Below, in pieces: positions 6,431-7,609 of a DNA stretch of 7,609 nucleotides (position 1 is the first letter of the stretch; each line of letters begins with the position of its first letter). The position numbers were made by a program, and so were the translations under genes. The stretch covers positions 1 to 7,609 of the forward strand of contig CALHGI010000659.1 of NCBI GenBank assembly GCA_938029995.1. Direction: 5' to 3'. Origin of the DNA: an uncultured cyanobacterium. Lineage in GTDB: Bacteria > Cyanobacteriota > Cyanobacteriia > Phormidesmidales > Phormidesmidaceae. Under the pieces are notes generated by a model that saw nothing but the letters and a program-made list of their open reading frames with translations, was not told the origin of the DNA and did not search any database.

Positions 6431-6517
6431 CGTTGCTGATTTAGGGGATGAACCGATCTGGAAATGACGCGATACATCCGAATTTCGCAGATCAAATCAT
6501 ACCGAGGATCAGCAGCG
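6431..6517. repeat. Nested complementary segments, possible RNA fold
   Basis: CGTTGCTGAT (6431-6440) pairs with ATCAGCAGCG (6508-6517) with one G-U; inside it GATCTG (6455-6460) can pair with CAGATC (6488-6493), or GCGA (6469-6472) with TCGC (6485-6488). The nested order is compatible with a folded transcript, but stems are short and partly exclusive. Confidence 0.3.
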
Positions 6518-6569
6518 CCTCATCGTTTTATCTAGGGAACATCGATGGTAGTCACAGTGGGTTCAAGCT

Positions 6570-6616
6570 CCTAGTTCATCCCATGGGTTGCCCTAGTTCA
6601 CATCACCCCATGGGAT
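6570..6616. repeat. Direct plus inverted CCCATGGG repeat
   Basis: CCTAGTTCA occurs at 6570-6578 and again at 6592-6600, a 22-base period, each followed by CCCATGGG (6580-6587 and 6607-6614). ATCCCATGGG (6578-6587) and CCCATGGGAT (6607-6616) also form a perfect 10-bp inverted repeat around a 19-base spacer. Confidence 0.7.
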
Positions 6617-6681
6617 AAACGCATTCAGCGGTTCGCTGCGTACGTGGTTGTTACAACTAAAGACATTCAGCGATCATGTAT

Positions 6682-6716
6682 GGCCTATGGGCGCCAAAGT
6701 TTGGTACCCATAGGCC
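6682..6716. repeat. Strong 35-base near-palindrome
   Basis: GGCCTATGGG (6682-6691) and CCCATAGGCC (6707-6716) pair perfectly over 10 bp; after one mismatch and one G-U, CCAAA (6694-6698) and TTTGG (6700-6704) continue the symmetry around G6699. No clean T-run follows immediately on either strand, so a terminator role is uncertain. Confidence 0.75.
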
Positions 6717-6735
6717 TGGCCTCTCACATAGGCTT

Positions 6736-6864
6736 TTAGGCCTCTTTCAGCGCCCCCGCCTCACCATAAGTATCCTTCATCTTTCTAAGAAATCGAGATA
6801 GTACATTCCAATAGGATTTTCCAGAAAAAATTCCGGACAACAGTTCTATTTGATATCGCCACAT
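6736..6864 (-). CDS. Possible 42-aa small protein or gene remnant
   Basis: From the ATG at 6862-6864 the frame encodes 42 residues, MWRYQIELLSGIFSGKSYW and onward, ending GEAGALKEA before TAA. A GTG at 6874-6876 would add four residues; a stop lies immediately upstream. Composition is protein-like (aromatic first half, basic middle RFLRKMK), but there is no good ribosome-binding site and no recognised relative. A chance open stretch is about as likely. Confidence 0.2.
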   Translation of the reverse strand: MWRYQIELLSGIFSGKSYWNVLSRFLRKMKDTYGEAGALKEA

Positions 6865-7059
6865 CCAAACTATCACCGTTTATAAATCCCTAAGGAGCCT
6901 TAAATCCCCTATTGCCCAAGGTCTTAAGCCCTTGCCCCTAAAACCTCAGGCCAATCATCTCCAGGCGATGGCGACATCCCATAATTGATCTCGCCTCCCC
7001 CTTTCCTCAACAACTTGGGGAATTCACTGAAACGACTTACGACAACATTCGGGCAATAT

Positions 7060-7115
7060 ATGTAGGCATTGAAATAGGCATCAAATCAATGATGTCTACA
7101 GTCGTCTACCTACAT
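7060..7115. repeat. Imperfect inverted-repeat cluster
   Basis: ATGTAGG (7060-7066) is complementary to CCTACAT (7109-7115). Within it TGTAG can instead pair with CTACA near 7096-7100 and ATTGA (7068-7072) with TCAAT (7086-7090), giving competing folds. Confidence 0.35.
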
Positions 7116-7516
7116 CACTCAAGCTTCAACCATTAACCAACGTTCTGATTTTTGTTTGAAAAGACTATCTCAATTATTCCGGCGCGTCCTGCACGTTAAG
7201 CTCATTTAAGATCAACATCCAGCTGAAAAATCCCAGGTCCTAAGGGGAAATCCTCATCAACGTCCTCGAAAATTTTGGGCCCATAGGTTCGATGTCTTCA
7301 GCAATATTTAAGTGGCAGTTTTTAACTGTTCATTGATTAACATTCACTCCCCTTTGTCATCACCTTTTGATGTAAGGGCATGACCATAAAATAGATGTGC
7401 CTAGACATATCTATTCATATTGTTTTACTCATCAGCAGGACATCAGCCCCTTTAGATAGGGTCTTCTCAGCCATTAACTAAACGTCTGACTCTCCTGAAG
7501 CAAAAAACTCGGTTGT

Positions 7517-7543
7517 GTATATCCATGGCTGCCATGGGTATAC
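7517..7543. repeat. 12-bp hairpin palindrome around CCATGG
   Basis: GTATATCCATGG (7517-7528) and CCATGGGTATAC (7532-7543) pair over 12 bp with one U-G wobble and a 3-base loop CTG. No T-run follows on the + strand. On the - strand the stem is followed by ACACAACCGAGTTTTTTGC, whose T-run starts about 10 bases away, so a - strand terminator is possible but weak. Confidence 0.7.
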
Positions 7544-7609
7544 CATCCCATGCTCTTGTTCAACCCTAAATTTGCGATTTTAACCGTAAATAATGATGCC
7601 TATACCCAT

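Larger units (their letters stand above)
6333..7609. other. 1.28-kb region without a convincing gene, rich in inverted repeats
   Basis: No frame stays open for 60 codons on either strand, and stops are frequent throughout. I see no tRNA or rRNA signature and no transposase remnant. The region holds several strong inverted repeats (6578-6616, 6682-6716, 7517-7543), weaker foldable stretches (6431-6517, 7060-7115, 7350-7378) and some short open stretches on the - strand, for example 6736-6876 and 7202-7297. It may be a decayed gene, a regulatory or ncRNA locus, or the leader of a gene beyond the right edge. Confidence 0.6.

Noticed and set aside
7202..7297. - strand open stretch reading ...PKIFEDVDEDFPLGPGIFQLDVDLK
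   Set aside because: It looks protein-like but has no start codon, is about 31 codons long, and is bounded by stops; a gene remnant cannot be distinguished from chance.
7282..7300. GGTTCGATGTC as a possible tRNA T-arm
   Set aside because: The flanking bases cannot form the T-stem and no acceptor or anticodon arm is present.
7350..7378. CCCTT...AAGGG hairpin with inner CATCA/TGATG as a terminator
   Set aside because: Both stems are 5 bp with an asymmetric internal loop and no T-run follows.

Overview
The window is most likely cyanobacterial chromosomal DNA of moderate GC content. Three things point there: a cyanobacterial-type protein that joins SdrD-B-like modules to RTX nonapeptides, a divergent GIY-YIG-like protein of a type I associate with cyanobacteria, and one GCGATCGC (HIP1) octamer at 4849. 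HIP1 is not dense, so this is a lean rather than proof. I see no tRNA, rRNA, CRISPR array, transposase or phage gene.

Layout. (1) 2-1687, + strand: the 3' part of a large modular gene whose start lies left of the window, built from SdrD-B-like beta-sandwich modules, proline linkers and two nearly identical RTX blocks; a strong intrinsic terminator follows at 1769-1811. (2) 1815-4099, - strand: three genes in a row, transcribed right to left: a Tat-exported purple-acid-phosphatase-type enzyme, an unrecognised 157-163 aa protein, and a nitrilase-superfamily hydrolase. Gaps of about 60 and 80 bases allow an operon but do not prove one. (3) 4200-6332, + strand: a VOC-fold protein divergent from the phosphatase, a probable lipoprotein with C-terminal ankyrin repeats, and a GIY-YIG-like protein that appears to lack the usual catalytic arginine. 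(4) 6333-7609: about 1.28 kb without a convincing gene but with several strong inverted repeats.

How the genes fit together. Several products are predicted to act outside the cytoplasm (RTX/Sdr protein, Tat-exported phosphatase, ankyrin lipoprotein). I see no shared pathway, and the cluster looks like ordinary accessory or housekeeping chromosome. I could not demonstrate a new multi-gene system. The points most worth a second look are the near-identical RTX blocks inside an otherwise diverged repeat protein, the bacterial phosphatase with a full set of purple-acid-phosphatase metal ligands, the apparently inactive GIY-YIG fold, the orphan 163 aa protein, and the palindrome-rich geneless right end.
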